DNA of 64,000 bases from Larkinella knui. GTDB taxonomy: Bacteria > Bacteroidota > Bacteroidia > Cytophagales > Spirosomataceae. The notes beneath the pieces were generated by a model that saw nothing but the letters and a program-made list of their open reading frames with translations, was not told the DNA's origin and searched no databases. This document shows positions 29,498-38,910 of this stretch, one piece after another (within the stretch, counting starts at the first letter, position 1; each line of letters begins with the position of its first letter). The position numbers were made by a program, and so were the translations under genes. The stretch is taken from contig NZ_RQJP01000007.1 of assembly GCF_003858645.1 (NCBI RefSeq), positions 398,057 through 462,056 of the forward strand, in the 5' to 3' direction.

Positions 29498-30508
29498 ATG
29501 AAAAAGGACAATCAACTAACCCGACGCCAGGCCATAGGCGGGATTGGAAGCACCCTGGCGGCAACCGTATCGGTCGGTCCTCTAAACGCTTTTTCGGAAG
29601 GGCAAAATGCCCAGGCCGCCGTTCCGGTACCACTCAGCGATCCAACCACTAAATATCCCAAGCCTCCCTTTACGACGCCCATGCAACCATGGCCGGGTTT
29701 AGCCAGCAAAATGATTCCTCGTCCTGATCATGGCGAAACGAGCTATAAAGGGTCAGGTCGTTTACTGGGCCGCAAGGCATTAATTACCGGAGGAGATTCA
29801 GGCATGGGTCGAGCTGCCGCCATTGCCTATGCGCGGGAAGGAGCCGACGTGGCCATCAATTACCTGCCGGCGGAAGAATCTGACGCCAGAGAGGTGATTG
29901 ATCTGATCAAAAAAGAAGGCCGAAAGGCCATTGCCATCCCGGGCGATATTCGGGAAGAAGCCTTTTGCCAGCGGCTGGTTGAACAAGCGGTGAAAGGGCT
30001 CGGTGGGTTGGATATTCTGGTCAGTAATGCCGCCCGGCAACAAAGCCGTGAATCCATACTGGATGTCTCTTCAGAGGACTTCGACGCGACGATGAAGACC
30101 AACATCTACGCACCGTTCTGGATCATCAAGGCCGCTTTACCACACCTGTCACCTGGCTCTTCTATCATTGGAACCACGTCCGAACAAGCTTATGATCCGT
30201 CGCCCAATTTGTACGATTATGCCCAAACAAAAGCGGCCACAATGAATTTTGTCAAGTCGCTGGCGAAACAACTGGGGCCAAAAGGCATCCGGGTGAATGG
30301 TGTAGCCCCCGGCCCCATTTGGACTCCGTTGCAACCCAGTGGTGGTGCTACGGCGGAAAAATTAAAGACGTTTGGCGGTGATACCCCGCTGGGTCGGCCT
30401 GGCCAACCCGTTGAGCTGGCCTCGATTTATGTTCAATTGGCCGCTAACGAGGGTAGCTACGCCACCGGGCAGGTATACGGTGCTGCCGGTGGTAAGGGTC
30501 AACCTTAA
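29498..30508 (+). CDS. Exported-type SDR oxidoreductase (YghA-like)
   Basis: 336 residues. The N-terminus carries a Tat-like signal (TRRQAIGGIGSTLAATVSV), then a roughly 45-residue linker typical of the YghA/YhdF SDR group (YPKPPFTTPMQPWPG). The SDR core starts near residue 88: TGGDSGMG, SNAA, Ser in GTTSE and YDYAQTK as Tyr-x3-Lys. The Tat-like signal suggests periplasmic location. No neighbour points to a substrate. Confidence 0.8.
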   Translation: MKKDNQLTRRQAIGGIGSTLAATVSVGPLNAFSEGQNAQAAVPVPLSDPTTKYPKPPFTTPMQPWPGLASKMIPRPDHGETSYKGSGRLLGRKALITGGDSGMGRAAAIAYAREGADVAINYLPAEESDAREVIDLIKKEGRKAIAIPGDIREEAFCQRLVEQAVKGLGGLDILVSNAARQQSRESILDVSSEDFDATMKTNIYAPFWIIKAALPHLSPGSSIIGTTSEQAYDPSPNLYDYAQTKAATMNFVKSLAKQLGPKGIRVNGVAPGPIWTPLQPSGGATAEKLKTFGGDTPLGRPGQPVELASIYVQLAANEGSYATGQVYGAAGGKGQP

Positions 30509-30904
30509 CACCGGTCAGGAAGGAAGAGAAGGATTATAAATCGAGCCCGTGTGGCCCGGTCACTGAAATGTACGTATGGGGAGCCTTTCACCCGTGGTGT
30601 CTTCCCTCATTTCCGGGGCTTATGCAATGCATGTAGTCGATGGCGACGATAGCTTGTCACCTAACTTGCGTAATAAGCATTCGATGAATGATAAGGTTGT
30701 ATAAGAATGGGGGAAACTCATTCCTTATATGACCTTTTTTTTGATAAGGCTCCGCTTAGGCAATGGAAATTGTCACCGCAGCCAACGCATGATACTCGGA
30801 AAACCCAATTGGAATTCATTGTATCCAGTGCCCAATCCTCAACCGAGCGTGCGGCCCGCTTTAACCGGCCCATAATTGGGGACCATTCTTAAATATAGCC
30901 GTAA
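30509..30904. other. Intergenic region
   Basis: Nearly 400 bases between converging genes. No gene, terminator or repeat stood out. Confidence 0.5.
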
Positions 30905-31573
30905 TCAATGAGTGGCTTTGGCCGATTCAGTGTCAAAAGTTCTGTACAATCGTTCTGGTACTGAGGCTAATTTAGCCGGCTGTAGCTGAGAACCAAGCCC
31001 ATAAAAATGCTGAAAACTCATGATAAGCGGCTTCCATTTGTTGGGGTCAACATGGTCCGGGTTGGCATCCGAAAGAATCGACCCCGCTAAATGAACCCGA
31101 ACAACTTTTAATTCCAAGGCTACACTTCGAATCTGGTCAATACCCGTTTCGGCCCCTAACGGATGAATGGAGACAAATCGCGCTTCCAGGTGAACAGGAC
31201 ACTCCAACACGCGGGGTGCCTTGACCAGATTTGATTCCAGGGGAGTCACTCCCGCTTTTTTGAATTTGTCAGCTTCATAGCTATATCCTTTGGCTAGTTT
31301 CCCCGCAGGTACTGGACTCGTTCCGGTTAGGAGTGCCAATCGGTCAACTGCTTCAACTTGATCCACGGAGGGTAAGTTAAGCACACATTCTCCACTACGC
31401 AGAATGTTTTCAGTTGTTTTGGAATGGGCGGCTATACCAATCATGCAGCGATAACCGAGCCAAAAGGCGGATGATATAGGAGCTAGGTTGTAGGTTTGAT
31501 CGCTATTGGTGGTGCCAACTAGCACAACAGGGGTGCCAAAGTACAAAATGGAAGGGTTGCTGATATGATGCAT
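30905..31573 (-). CDS. Flavin reductase-like FMN-binding protein
   Basis: 222 residues of the flavin-reductase/FMN-binding split-barrel family: VVLVGTTNSDQTYNLAPISSAFWLG near the start, then HSKTTENILRSGECVLNLP and HLEARFVSIHPLG. Such proteins reduce flavin for a partner monooxygenase or act as FMN oxidoreductases. No monooxygenase gene is adjacent, so the role is open. Confidence 0.75.
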   Translation of the reverse strand: MHHISNPSILYFGTPVVLVGTTNSDQTYNLAPISSAFWLGYRCMIGIAAHSKTTENILRSGECVLNLPSVDQVEAVDRLALLTGTSPVPAGKLAKGYSYEADKFKKAGVTPLESNLVKAPRVLECPVHLEARFVSIHPLGAETGIDQIRSVALELKVVRVHLAGSILSDANPDHVDPNKWKPLIMSFQHFYGLGSQLQPAKLASVPERLYRTFDTESAKATH

Positions 31574-31663
31574 TGTCTTGTGCTTTTTGCGCTCAAAGCA
31601 CGGTCATTTTAGCCTGGCTACCAACCCGATTCTTGCTCAATAAACAAAGGCATCATCTCAAAA

Positions 31664-31827
31664 AAATCTTGTGGCTGTTATACAACTTAAATCGATAAAA
31701 CACCTCCGGTTTGGAATGCTGGTGTAGCTCGGTTTCTGCCTCACCAAGTACCCGTGCTGACTATATGGCAGATAAAACGGGCAGGCATTTCGAACTAAAA
31801 TGAATTGTGCCCCAGCCACAAGCATTT
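31664..31827. repeat. MITE-like inverted-repeat element (degraded)
   Basis: Ends at 31664-31685 (core CTTGTGGCTGTTATACAA) and 31807-31827 (core GCCCCAGCCACAAGCATTT) are imperfect inverted repeats related to those at 4251-4406. The size is similar, about 164 bases. No gene inside. Confidence 0.45.
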
Positions 31828-31971
31828 CTTGAGACGACTAAGACGACATTCCTTATTAGCCTAGTTTGTGATAAACATTCAAAAGCCATTTGATGACTCA
31901 ACTTTCATCGGTTAAACGCCTATCAATAGCCGACCATTTAGCGTTTTACACACATAAGCTGCCCCCCATAT

Positions 31972-32345
31972 TCTGAGGTGGTTCTGCGCAATGATCATGG
32001 TAGCCAATTTATCGCCCACAAAGTGCGTAATTTTCTGAAAGCATCGCAGATGAAGCAGGACGGGGGCGCCCGTTCGCTTCACCCATGTGGCAACTCCCGA
32101 AGAGAATGCCTACATTGACCGGGCGGCCGGCGGTTCACAGTATTCTGGAAAGAGCGGTTATCGAGCGAAATGAATTCGCCAGCTACTACGAAGCTAAAGA
32201 GACATTACATCGGTTCGTTACTCATTACAACACTAGTCGCCTTCACCGGTCAATCGGCTTTGTAACTCCACAGCAAAAGTGGGACGCGGCCCATCAAATG
32301 GTAGTGGTAAGTGACACAACTATTCTAGAAGAAATGCCCAACTGA
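31972..32345 (+). pseudogene. IS3-family transposase (OrfB) remnant
   Basis: The C-terminal part of an IS3-type DDE integrase, broken by at least two frameshifts. Frame 1 gives VVLRNDHGSQFIAHKVRNFL (the second catalytic Asp). Frame 2 gives FTHVATPEENAYI. Frame 3 gives HSILERAVIERNEFASYYEA then VTHYNTSRLHRSIGFVTPQQ. The first two thirds of the transposase are absent. A dead element. Confidence 0.85.
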
Positions 32346-32409
32346 TAGGGACTAAGACCGTGCGAAACCCTAAACATCCTTTCAACAAAGGGGAGGAAAT
32401 GAAAACATA

Positions 32410-32431
32410 AATAAACAAACGTTCGTTTATT
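32410..32431. promoter_or_regulatory. 22-base palindrome, TetR-type operator candidate
   Basis: Eleven-base arms (AATAAACAAAC and GTTCGTTTATT) pair with a single mismatch, with no spacer. It lies 31 bases upstream of the alpha/beta hydrolase at 32463. The AACGTTCGTT-like centre is the shape bound by many TetR-family repressors, but no TetR gene is nearby. Confidence 0.45.
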
Positions 32432-32462
32432 AGATAAAAAACCTAACTTAACTCAATAAGCT

Positions 32463-33194
32463 ATGCTCCCTGTTTTTCTCTTCATTCATGGTGGCTTTCA
32501 TGGTGCCTGGTGCTGGAATAAACTGCTCCCTCATTTACAACCACATGCCCGTCAGGTATTGACGCCTGACTTTGCAGGTTCAGGGAAGGAACATGGGGAA
32601 CTGATCCAATCCCTAAGCCGCTTGGTTGAGAAACAAGCACAACCGGTTATCCTGGTGGGCCATAGCTCGGGTGGTATGATCATAACGGAACTGGCCCAAC
32701 GCTACCCCGAAAAAATACAGGCCATGGTATACCTGGCGGCTTTCTTATTGCCAGAAAACATATCTCCTCCTGAAATTATGAGACAGGATAAAACGTCATT
32801 ACTCCCCCAGGCTTTGCAAGTGGATCCAGATACCCATCGCGTGAGTGTTAATCCCCAAATGGCTAAAGAGGTATTTTATGCAGACTGTACTGATGAAGTA
32901 GGTGCTTGGGCAGTTGCTCATTTAACCTCTGAACCACAAGTGCCTCAAAGTACTAGTAGTAGCAGCAACGAGAATTCTAATCAACTTGAAGTTAAGTCAA
33001 CTCCACCCCGTTTCTACATTGAGACGCAATTAGACCGGGCTCTTAGTATAGACATTCAGCGGCAGATGTACCAACGATTGCCATGCCAAAAAATCTATTC
33101 AATGAGGACAAGTCACTCACCTTTCCTCTCCCAACCCGAGGAATTAACTAAAATTCTTTTAGCTATTCACAAACAAGTTAAGCCGTTGACTTAA
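32463..33194 (+). CDS. Alpha/beta hydrolase
   Basis: 243 residues. LFIHGGFHGAWCWNKLLPHL carries the oxyanion HGG motif; GHSSGG (near residue 68) holds the nucleophile Ser; His in RTSHSPFLSQPE near the end completes the triad. This is the plant-esterase/methylesterase-like or EstA/SABP2-like group. A Ser/Asn-rich insertion (STSSSSNENSN) near residue 160 is unusual and lies in the cap region. It is cytoplasmic, without signal peptide. The palindrome just upstream suggests regulated expression. Confidence 0.8.
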   Translation: MLPVFLFIHGGFHGAWCWNKLLPHLQPHARQVLTPDFAGSGKEHGELIQSLSRLVEKQAQPVILVGHSSGGMIITELAQRYPEKIQAMVYLAAFLLPENISPPEIMRQDKTSLLPQALQVDPDTHRVSVNPQMAKEVFYADCTDEVGAWAVAHLTSEPQVPQSTSSSSNENSNQLEVKSTPPRFYIETQLDRALSIDIQRQMYQRLPCQKIYSMRTSHSPFLSQPEELTKILLAIHKQVKPLT

Positions 33195-33660
33195 ATCGGA
33201 ACTGTTATCAACTTGGGTAGTGTCCAAATGTGGTGGTCTATTATTATAAATCTCGACCGTCTCAAATAACGCTCGCGTAGCTTAATCAGGAATTGATACC
33301 TTTTTGAACCTATTCATTCTCAACACAGAAATGGGGCATCTCTTGGGTCAATAAGCTCCTTCACAAACTACCGCTCTAAGGTTATCAGGGTTCCAAACAG
33401 GGCAGAGTCTTATCAATGAAGACATTGTCTCACAAACGAGCGTTTCAGGAGACAACAATTAGCTTCATTGATGTCCAGTTGTCAACAAGCTATGTCCGGT
33501 TTTGATGGTAAGTCATTTCCTTCTAAACCATTTATTGTCCCATAGTTAATGGTTTATAAAAATGACACTAAATTTTTCAGACTAATCGACGAGAAGCTTG
33601 TGAGCTTTCGCGAAAAAACGCTTTATTTCCACGAAAGACTAGAAATTTGATTGAACTGCT
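33195..33660. other. Intergenic region with repeat
   Basis: No gene. A dispersed repeat copy lies at 33291, and an ACGAGCGTTTCAGGAGAC sequence near 33436 recalls the outer flank of the MITE-like element at 4406. Confidence 0.45.
33291..33332 (+). repeat. Dispersed intergenic repeat, copy 5
   Basis: AATTGATACCTTTTTGAACC then ATTCTCAACACAGAAAT. This is the best-preserved copy, joining the halves seen at 12345 and 28931. Confidence 0.5.
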
Positions 33661-34800
33661 ATGAAATTTTCATTCATAATTATCGGCCTTGTAAGTAGTT
33701 TACCCCATGCAATGCTTGCTCAGAGGAACGATTTGCCAAACTTTAATCAAACTTTACAACTTGAAAAGCAATCGGATACAACAGCGAATGTAAGTTTCGG
33801 TGATTTTGATGGAGATGGCCATCTTGATCTACTGCTGGTGAAGGGAAGACATTGGCCCATCGTAGACCGGGTTCTCCTCGGTAATGGGAAGGGCGGTATA
33901 AGAAAGGCTTACAGCCTGGGGAAAGTATCCGACCGATCATACACCGGGGGGGTGGCGGATTTTAACGGCGACGGTTTTCCTGATATTGCCATTAGCAATG
34001 ATTCGCCGGATAAGAAGCTAATTTATGTTAATGATGGGAAAGGAAATTTTACGGTTCACTCTGAATTCGGCCTTCCTGATTGGCCAACAAGGAATGTTTC
34101 CATCGCTGATCTTAACGCTGATGGATTGCCCGATCTTATTTTAGCAAACAGAGGTAATAAGGAAACGGTGAATTATATCTGCCTAAACAGAGGAAAAGGA
34201 CAGTTTACTAGCAATTGCCTTCCCTTTGCTCCTTACCCCGCCACCACGATTGCGCCTGCGGACATGAACCAGGATGGTTTTATTGACCTTGTTGTACCGC
34301 ACCGGGACGGTGGCCAGAGTTATGTATATCTGGGTAACTCAACGGTTAGCTTTTCAGATGCCCGTCGTATTGCATTCGGGCTACCTGACGCTACGATTCG
34401 GGTGGCAGCCGTAGCCGATGTGAACACGGACCATTTCCTTGACATTGTAACTGTAGACGAAAAAAAAGGAGTGAGCATCTATTTTGGCCAAAAAGATCAA
34501 ACCTTTTCAGCCGGTATTCTCTTAGCGGATTCAAAGGTAGTTCCTTATGCACTTACCTTGGCCGATCTAAACAACGACAAGAAAGTTGATATCCTGGTGG
34601 GGCATATCGAAGCTCCGTCGTCAATATTTTTTAATGACGGGACAGGCCACGCTTTTAAAACAATTTCTTTCGGCGATTCTAAGGGGACGGTGTATGGGTT
34701 TGCAGTCGGTGATTTCAATGAAGACGGTAACCTAGACATCGCTGCTGCGCGCTCAGAGGCACCCAATATTCTATACTTTGGAAATAGCAACCAAAGGTAG
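33661..34800 (+). CDS. FG-GAP/VCBS-repeat secreted protein
   Basis: 379 residues with a signal peptide (FIIIGLVSSLPHAMLAQ) and about six FG-GAP/VCBS repeats, each with a calcium-loop pattern D.(N/D).DG..D(I/L): GDFDGDGHLDLLLV, ADFNGDGFPDIAIS, ADLNADGLPDLILA, ADMNQDGFIDLVVP, ADVNTDHFLDIVTV, ADLNNDKKVDILVG and GDFNEDGNLDIAAA. This makes a seven-bladed beta-propeller that binds calcium outside the cytoplasm. No sorting domain or anchor is visible. A binding or scaffold role is inferred. Confidence 0.85.
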   Translation: MKFSFIIIGLVSSLPHAMLAQRNDLPNFNQTLQLEKQSDTTANVSFGDFDGDGHLDLLLVKGRHWPIVDRVLLGNGKGGIRKAYSLGKVSDRSYTGGVADFNGDGFPDIAISNDSPDKKLIYVNDGKGNFTVHSEFGLPDWPTRNVSIADLNADGLPDLILANRGNKETVNYICLNRGKGQFTSNCLPFAPYPATTIAPADMNQDGFIDLVVPHRDGGQSYVYLGNSTVSFSDARRIAFGLPDATIRVAAVADVNTDHFLDIVTVDEKKGVSIYFGQKDQTFSAGILLADSKVVPYALTLADLNNDKKVDILVGHIEAPSSIFFNDGTGHAFKTISFGDSKGTVYGFAVGDFNEDGNLDIAAARSEAPNILYFGNSNQR

Positions 34801-35323
34801 AAACAAGAGAAGTAGTAGGTAAGGGATTGACCTTACGAACGCGTTCCCGCACTAGTTTTGTCCTACGTTCGTCTAATTAGTCAGTCGCGCAAAACGTTTC
34901 TTCGGCAGAAAAGCAGCCAAAATCCTAGCCTTTTCAGAAAGTGGTCTATTGTATCTCAAATGCTCGTCCGCTTGGCTCACGACGGCATCATCTGGGGCAG
35001 CTGTCCCTTTTTCAGTGGTGACCATCCCATTCACTTATCAATCTCTGACACACCACCCTCTCTGGGCCCACGCGGACAAAATGTGATACCTGCCTAACCC
35101 TTCTACTCATACCTTCTTGAACTAATTCTATGTAGAAAAGAAATCTCATCTATTATGGGTCAACAGTAGGTTCATAATCCAATTTTGGCAAGTTGTATTC
35201 ATTCTAGAAACAAGGCTTTGGTCTTCTTCCTAAAATACGAGCGTATTTTGAGAATATATAATCTCTAGGTGCAACAGCAGTTGAAATTAAACAACTGTTA
35301 GGTGAAGCCATCACTGGCACAGT
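34801..35323. other. Intergenic region
   Basis: About 520 bases with no gene I can support. A GTGCAACAGCAG sequence near 35270 may be another worn IS end. Confidence 0.45.
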
Positions 35324-36226
35324 TCAATTTAAGTGTCGATATTCGCTTGGGGCATAGCCCGTCTTATTTTTGAACAACCGGCTAAACTGGGATGGATACC
35401 CAAAACCTAAAGCGTAAGCGATCTCGCTGACAGATTGATCGGTGCTCCATAGGAGCGATTTCGCTTTATCCACCACCTGTAAATGGATGTATTCCTGCGT
35501 AGTCTTGCCTGTGAACCGGTGTAAAAGATCAGATAGATAATTTGGTGAGAGATGCATCTGCTCAGCGAAATAAGCCACACTCGGCAAACCGGTGTTAATC
35601 AGCGTGGGCTGGGCAAAATAATCGTTCAGCAGTTTTTCAAACTGCTGAACGGCATCGTTGCTTACTTTCTGGCGGGTATAAAACTGCCGCTCGTAAAAAC
35701 GGCTACAATAGTTGAGCAGCAGTTCTATATTGCTCTGAATCAAGGTATGAGTGTGCTTGTCGATGTTCTGCGTATATTCTTTTCGAATGTTTTGTAGACA
35801 GGCTTCCAAGGTGTCTTTTTCTTCTTGGGAGATGTGCAGAGCCTCCGATATTTCGTAGTAAAAAAACGTGTATTCCTTGATTCGTCGCCCTAACGAACAA
35901 TTATAAATCAGATCGGGATGAAAGAACAATCCCCAGCCTGTTTCAGCGTATGAATCAGCACGGGAAGTAATCACCTGGCCTGGCGCAGTGAACATCATCG
36001 ATCCTTCGCTGAAATCGTAATAAGATCGACCGTATTTGACCGTTCCATTTACCTGTTTGCAGAAGATGGTATAAAAGCTTAACCGGTAAGAAGCCGCTTT
36101 CTTACGATAATTAACCTGAGTTTTGGCCAAATCAACCACTGTAATTAAGGGGTGCTTCGGTTTACCTACACCATACAGTTGGTGTAGTTCACTAATCGAA
36201 TGAATATCAATGAATGATTCTGGCAT
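35324..36226 (-). CDS. AraC-family transcriptional regulator
   Basis: 300 residues, paralogous to the regulator at 5456-6364. Cupin-like N-terminal sensing half (KYGRSYYDFSEGSMMFTAPGQ, WGLFFHPDLIYNCSLGRRIK); C-terminal AraC helix-turn-helix pair (FAEQMHLSPNYLSDLLHRFT and VSEIAYALGFGYPSQFSRLF). It lies 39 bases downstream of an SDR gene on the same strand, the same SDR-then-AraC order as at 4.6-6.4 kb. It probably controls that SDR. Confidence 0.85.
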   Translation of the reverse strand: MPESFIDIHSISELHQLYGVGKPKHPLITVVDLAKTQVNYRKKAASYRLSFYTIFCKQVNGTVKYGRSYYDFSEGSMMFTAPGQVITSRADSYAETGWGLFFHPDLIYNCSLGRRIKEYTFFYYEISEALHISQEEKDTLEACLQNIRKEYTQNIDKHTHTLIQSNIELLLNYCSRFYERQFYTRQKVSNDAVQQFEKLLNDYFAQPTLINTGLPSVAYFAEQMHLSPNYLSDLLHRFTGKTTQEYIHLQVVDKAKSLLWSTDQSVSEIAYALGFGYPSQFSRLFKNKTGYAPSEYRHLN

Positions 36227-36265
36227 ACAACAAATTCAGCTAATAAAGCCGACACCTTCACTGAG

Positions 36266-37072
36266 TTAATAGTCACGCATCAGCGAGCTAAAGTCTTTAT
36301 TACTGTCCTGGTATTTACTGTCTATAAAGAACTGCCCATCTCCGCCCACGACATAGCGCAACCGACTCTGTTGGTCCGTAGCCGCTTCGTAAATAGTTCG
36401 GGCAACATCTTCTGGGCTAGCTTTAGGCAATGTAGTGAAGATCGTTTCCAAGTGTTTAAAAAAGGCCGTCATGATGGGCTCATAAGCCGCAATGTCGTTT
36501 TTGCTAATCTGCCTTGAACTACCGAAATTAGTGGCTACACTGCCTGGCTCGATAAGCTTTACGCTAATGTTAAGGGGTTGGAGTTCATGAGAAAGCGACT
36601 CGGAAAAGCCTTCTACAGCGAACTTGCTGCTGATATAAGGGCTCCCGAATGGCATACCTACCTGCCCGGCGAATGAGGAAATATTGATGATGGTACCACT
36701 TCCTTGTTTACGCATATGGGGCAGGACAGCCCGGGTCACATCCATCAGGCCAAACACATTAACGTTAAATTGTTTCAGAATCTGTTCACGGGTGGTTGAT
36801 TCAAAAACGCCCATTTGACCATAACCAGCGTTATTAACTAGGACATCGATGCGGCCAAAATGCCGTATACCTGCCTCTACGGCTCGGGTTATGGATGCCT
36901 CATCCTGAACGTCAAGTTGAGTAACCAACACGTTTGGTAACTGATCGAGTCCTTGTACTTCTTGAGGGGAACGCATGGTAGCGACGACATTCCAGCCCTG
37001 TTTTTGAAATAAGGTAGCCGTTTGGTGTCCGAAACCAGAGGAAGCCCCGGTGATAAATACTGTCTTCATCAT
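36266..37072 (-). CDS. Short-chain dehydrogenase/reductase (SDR)
   Basis: 268 residues: TGASSGFG at 8-15, NNAGYGQMG near 82-90, Ser in NISSFAG and YISSK as the catalytic Tyr-x3-Lys. C-terminal YVVGGDGQFF is typical of the SDR group often paired with AraC genes in Bacteroidota. The AraC regulator follows 39 bases downstream. Substrate unknown. Confidence 0.85.
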   Translation of the reverse strand: MMKTVFITGASSGFGHQTATLFQKQGWNVVATMRSPQEVQGLDQLPNVLVTQLDVQDEASITRAVEAGIRHFGRIDVLVNNAGYGQMGVFESTTREQILKQFNVNVFGLMDVTRAVLPHMRKQGSGTIINISSFAGQVGMPFGSPYISSKFAVEGFSESLSHELQPLNISVKLIEPGSVATNFGSSRQISKNDIAAYEPIMTAFFKHLETIFTTLPKASPEDVARTIYEAATDQQSRLRYVVGGDGQFFIDSKYQDSNKDFSSLMRDY

Positions 37073-37285
37073 TGCCTGATATTGTTTTGTCAGTGCAAAG
37101 AACGGGAAGCCATACGTGTTAGGCTTAACACGATCTACGCAATGCTTAACAGTTTGACGGATCGAGACTTGGTATTTATAAAAATAGATTTGAAAGACAT
37201 TAACTCGCCCAATGCCCGAAATACGGTTACGTCAATCTTTCTTCGTCTCAGGTATGAGTGTCTTTTGAGACAAGAGATTGTTTCA

Positions 37286-37621
37286 TTATTTCTGCAAGCG
37301 TTTCTTGTGGTTTCTTCCCCATTCCTCCATTGTGTTCGCCACACTTTGAATACTTAAACAATACTCGGTAACCGCGTACTCAATCCGAACAGGATAGTCA
37401 TCAACCACCTTTCGGGTAATCATCAAGTTATCTTCCAAGTGCTTTAATTCTTTGGAAAGTACGCGATTAGTGATCTTGGGGATGGAATTACTGATGTCGT
37501 TAAAACGCTTATTGCCGCTATAAATGGACAGAACAATCGGAATTTTCCATTTACCCCCGATCACATACATCGTATCTTGAATGGCTGCAATTTTCTCCTG
37601 AAAACGATTTTTGTCTTCCAT
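37286..37621 (-). CDS. HxlR-family transcriptional regulator
   Basis: 111 residues from the ATG at 37621. The frame also has a TTG start at 37654, but that lies inside a palindrome. Winged helix of the HxlR type: DTMYVIGGKWKIPIVLSIYSG then RFNDISNSIPKITNRVLSKELKHLEDNLMITR. HxlR proteins often sense reactive electrophiles or aldehydes, but this one lacks the N-terminal sensing Cys of the YodB kind. It diverges from an SDR at 37711, with the operator candidate between them, so it probably controls both. Confidence 0.85.
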   Translation of the reverse strand: MEDKNRFQEKIAAIQDTMYVIGGKWKIPIVLSIYSGNKRFNDISNSIPKITNRVLSKELKHLEDNLMITRKVVDDYPVRIEYAVTEYCLSIQSVANTMEEWGRNHKKRLQK

Positions 37622-37627
37622 GTATTT

Positions 37628-37664
37628 AAGTATCCTTTTGTATACAAGTATCAAAGGTATACTT
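37628..37664. promoter_or_regulatory. Inverted repeat, HxlR operator candidate
   Basis: Arms 37628-37640 and 37652-37664 (AAGTATCCTTTTG and CAAAGGTATACTT) pair at 11 of 13 positions across an 11-base spacer. It lies in the 89-base divergent gap between the HxlR gene and the SDR at 37711, where an autoregulatory operator is expected. Confidence 0.55.
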
Positions 37665-37710
37665 CAATACGGTAAGTTTACGGCTCAAACAACATAAAAA
37701 TGGAAACCAA

Positions 37711-38511
37711 ATGAAAACTATTTTTATCACCGGTGCATCAACCGGAATTGGAAAAGCTGCCGTTAAACTATTTCAGGCACGGGGCTGGAAAGTTATCGCC
37801 ACAATGCGAACGCCAGAAAAAGAGAAAGAATTAACACAACTGCAGAATGTAGTCGTTCTGCCACTTGACGTTACGGATGTTACGCAGATAAAATCAACTG
37901 TCGAAGAAGCCATTTCGCTGGTTGATATTGATGTTGTGTTGAATAATGCAGGCTATGGTCTGCTGGGCTCTCTGGAAGCATTGACCGATGAACAAATTAC
38001 CCAGCAAATTGACACTAATTTCTTGGGAACAATTCGCGTTACTCAATCCTTCATTCCCTACTTTCGGGAGAAGCAGAGTGGGTTATTTATTAATGTAACC
38101 TCAATTGGTGGACATACTAGCTTCCCCTTTACAAGTGTTTACAACGGGACAAAATGGGCTGTTGAGGGGTGGAGCGAATGCTTATCGATTGAATTATCTA
38201 TTTTTAATATCGGTATTAAAACGGTCTCGCCGAGTAGTACGAAGACCGAGCTGTTTAATAGTGATCGAGTGGTGCTACCATTGCCCTATTATGAAGCTGC
38301 CGAGAAAAAAATGCTCAGTATGATTAAACCAACTTCTGAACCGGAAGAGATTGCTCAAGTAATCTTTGAGGCCGCAACAGATGGTAAAGACCAACTACGA
38401 TATTTTGCAGGTAAAGCGGCCCAAGCCATTTACAACCGTCGGCAGGAAGTCGGAGCAGAAGCTTCTAGAAAGGAAATCAAGAAAATGTACTTTGATGCAC
38501 AACATGTTTAA
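37711..38511 (+). CDS. Short-chain dehydrogenase/reductase (SDR)
   Basis: 266 residues: TGASTGIG at 7-14, NNAGYGLLG near 81-89, Ser in VTSIGG and YNGTK as the Tyr-x3-Lys pair. Divergent from the HxlR regulator, which likely represses it. Followed by an intrinsic terminator. Such HxlR/SDR pairs often belong to electrophile or xenobiotic responses; the substrate is not evident. Confidence 0.85.
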   Translation: MKTIFITGASTGIGKAAVKLFQARGWKVIATMRTPEKEKELTQLQNVVVLPLDVTDVTQIKSTVEEAISLVDIDVVLNNAGYGLLGSLEALTDEQITQQIDTNFLGTIRVTQSFIPYFREKQSGLFINVTSIGGHTSFPFTSVYNGTKWAVEGWSECLSIELSIFNIGIKTVSPSSTKTELFNSDRVVLPLPYYEAAEKKMLSMIKPTSEPEEIAQVIFEAATDGKDQLRYFAGKAAQAIYNRRQEVGAEASRKEIKKMYFDAQHV

Positions 38512-38532
38512 TTGTTAGCACTGCTCTGCATT

Positions 38533-38574
38533 AATAGCCCCTGCTCTGTAAATCAATAGTTGCGGGGGCTTTAT
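38533..38574 (+). terminator. Intrinsic terminator
   Basis: AATAGCCCCTGC and GCGGGGGCTTTATT form a stem closed by A and T runs, 22 bases after the SDR stop. Confidence 0.65.
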
Positions 38575-38604
38575 TGTGGATTACGAACAACCACCATTAG
38601 GTGT

Positions 38605-38735
38605 GTTTCTTAAAACGCCCGTTTTCTCGGGACGCTGACCTACGCATCTCGCAGCCATTCTTAGTTTGAGCTACCGGTCTCAAAACCTGTCCGCGCGGGC
38701 GGCTCCGTCACAAATCAACGCGGCCGCCGGTGCGG
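38605..38735 (+). repeat. G+C-rich intergenic repeat, copy B
   Basis: Matches the ordered blocks of 23718-23860 (AAAACGCCCGTTTTC, GTCTCAAA, GCGGGCGGC.CCGT). It is markedly more G+C-rich than its surroundings. Confidence 0.35.
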
Positions 38736-38910
38736 TTCCAATTTCAGTGTCGTCGATGATTTCGTTCGACATTTTTAATACGTATGATTAACATCATACA
38801 GAAATAAAAAACACTTAAAGCCGACTGTCGCTAAAACACCCACTCCGGTGCTCATACCATTTATTCCAATTTCTTGACATTGGAATGGGGAGAAAAGTAG
38901 TGGAGTTCAG

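Noticed and set aside
34858..35097. 79-codon open frame after the FG-GAP gene
   Set aside because: Low-complexity basic composition without any support.
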